In this document: positions 5,974 to 6,987 of the stretch, in pieces | Layout of the letters: each line of letters starts with the position of its first letter | Position numbering within the stretch: position 1 is the first letter of the stretch | Notes under the pieces: generated by a model | Database searches by the model: none | What the model was told of the DNA's origin: nothing | What the model saw: only the letters and a program-made list of their open reading frames with translations | Position numbers and translations under genes: made by a program | NCBI GenBank assembly: GCA_902495025.1 | Contig: CABUWB010000096.1 | Coordinates: forward strand, 1-6,987 | Direction: 5' to 3' | DNA from: an uncultured Eubacteriales bacterium | GTDB lineage: Bacteria; Bacillota; Clostridia; Lachnospirales; CAG-274 | DNA length: 6,987 nucleotides

Positions 5974-6987
5974 TCAGAAGCCTTTATTCTTCAGCTCCGA
6001 TACTATTTTAACATATTGGCTTAGAATGTCAAAGCCCCTGTAATCCTCTCTTTTTAAATCTATCAAATCGCCATGGGACACGCCATGCGCACGCTTATTT
6101 GAAAGCACGCCCTTAAACTCGCCCCAGTGTGCTGACGGCTCGGGTACAAGACCGTCGTTTTTCTTACTGCCAACCCATTTGCTTATTAAATAGGGTATGG
6201 TAAGTATGTAATCGCTGAACATATTGCCCATTACCGAGGCATAGCTCTGGTAAAAGACAAGCGGCGAATTAGGTGTTTTTTCATTAAATTCGGCAGCGTG
6301 CCTTTCGGTAAGCTGACCGACAGCCGTTTTAAAGTCTGGGTTGGTATCACCATAGGCACGTAACATTTTATCTATAGGCTTTGCTATTAAAGCCACAATT
6401 TTTTCGGGTATAATGCCTAAAAGGACGTCGGCAAAATGCACACCGTAGTGCGGCGTACCCATTGTGGTAAGGCTTGCAACAACACCGCCCATATCGTAGG
6501 TATTTATCATACAGCGGCTGTCAAGACCGCCCTTTGAGTGCGCTATAATATTTATTTTTTCCGCTCCCGTCTGCTCCAGCACCTCTTTTACCCTGTCATG
6601 CAGCAGCTGTGCATTGTACTCAATGGCAGCCCATCCCTCCTGGTTGCCGTAAAAAATCTGTGCGCCCCTTTTGCGAAGCTCCTTTGGTATTCTGCCCCAG
6701 TAGTTAAAGTACCTTGCATCACGAAAGCCCACGCCATGCACAAGCAGTATGGGATATTTTGTGGCACAGATTCTGTCCTTTATCTCCCTTGGCATATCGT
6801 CGAGCTTATAGACGAAATAGTCAAACTCCTTAGCCGCAATATGCCTTAAATACAGCATTACAATAATATTTACGGGCGGTATGAGTATAAAGGCGATACA
6901 CACAAGCCTTTTAAATATATTGAGCCATTTCGAAGTAAGAATTACCCTAAGCATACCATTATATAGCATAACCGATATAAGTATATA
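5974..6987 (-). CDS. membrane-anchored alpha/beta hydrolase (lipase/esterase-like), 5' end beyond the window
   Basis: Serine hydrolase of the alpha/beta fold resembling bacterial triacylglycerol lipases; the substrate is unknown. Numbering from the first visible Met (6967-6969) gives 331 residues. ILLVHGVGFRD (about 75-85) is the oxyanion-loop strand and turn. AHSKGGLD (143-150) is the nucleophile elbow with Ser145. NDGLVPEPSAHWG (271-283) offers Asp272, and HGVSHGDLID (295-304) offers His299 as the probable catalytic His. A hydrophobic segment at 21-41 predicts a membrane anchor. The frame stays open through the last 18 bases (upstream residues YILISV), and no ribosome binding site precedes either visible Met. 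The true start is therefore probably outside the window, with a further hydrophobic segment at the N-terminus. It is the first visible gene of the operon, 13 bases before rnhA. Confidence is high for the fold and low for the substrate. Confidence 0.85.
   Translation of the reverse strand, partial: YILISVMLYNGMLRVILTSKWLNIFKRLVCIAFILIPPVNIIVMLYLRHIAAKEFDYFVYKLDDMPREIKDRICATKYPILLVHGVGFRDARYFNYWGRIPKELRKRGAQIFYGNQEGWAAIEYNAQLLHDRVKEVLEQTGAEKINIIAHSKGGLDSRCMINTYDMGGVVASLTTMGTPHYGVHFADVLLGIIPEKIVALIAKPIDKMLRAYGDTNPDFKTAVGQLTERHAAEFNEKTPNSPLVFYQSYASVMGNMFSDYILTIPYLISKWVGSKKNDGLVPEPSAHWGEFKGVLSNKRAHGVSHGDLIDLKREDYRGFDILSQYVKIVSELKNKGF

Overview
The window most likely comes from a low-to-mid GC Gram-positive anaerobe of the class Clostridia, probably Oscillospiraceae/Ruminococcaceae-like. 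The evidence is the tilS-hpt-ftsH gene order typical of Firmicutes, strong GGAGG-type ribosome binding sites, consensus TTGACA/TATAAT promoters in AT-rich intergenic DNA, and clostridial-looking protein sequences. The exact genus cannot be read from the sequence.

Layout. Positions 1-1024 (minus) hold all but about the last 85-90 codons of an O-acetylhomoserine sulfhydrylase gene (metY). Positions 1025-1353 are a divergent regulatory region. It carries a near-consensus metY promoter, two near-identical 21-bp operator-like elements and a 17-codon leader ORF ending in Met-Trp-Cys. It also carries an A/T palindrome and a perfect consensus promoter reading the other way. Positions 1354-1641 (plus) encode a RelB/DinJ-type antitoxin with no toxin gene beside it. 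A 12-bp hairpin at 1681-1712 separates it from the convergent ftsH. Positions 1719-6987 are one tightly packed minus-strand operon, read in the order membrane-anchored alpha/beta hydrolase (lipase-like, 5' end outside the window), rnhA, tilS, hpt, ftsH. Genes overlap or are separated by at most about 21 bases, and no internal promoter is evident.

How it works together. The long operon is housekeeping: RNase HI removes RNA from RNA:DNA hybrids, TilS makes lysidine in the AUA-reading tRNA-Ile, Hpt salvages purines, and FtsH is the membrane AAA+ zinc protease. The lipase-like protein at its head is the uncommon partner. metY is a separate sulfur-assimilation unit (homocysteine synthesis) that looks repressor-controlled through the paired operators, with possible extra control through its leader peptide.

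The parts most worth following up are the metY leader (paired operators plus the leader peptide) and the solitary, AT-rich antitoxin gene. I see no CRISPR array, tRNA, rRNA, insertion sequence or phage gene. Nothing here amounts to a clearly new multi-gene system.
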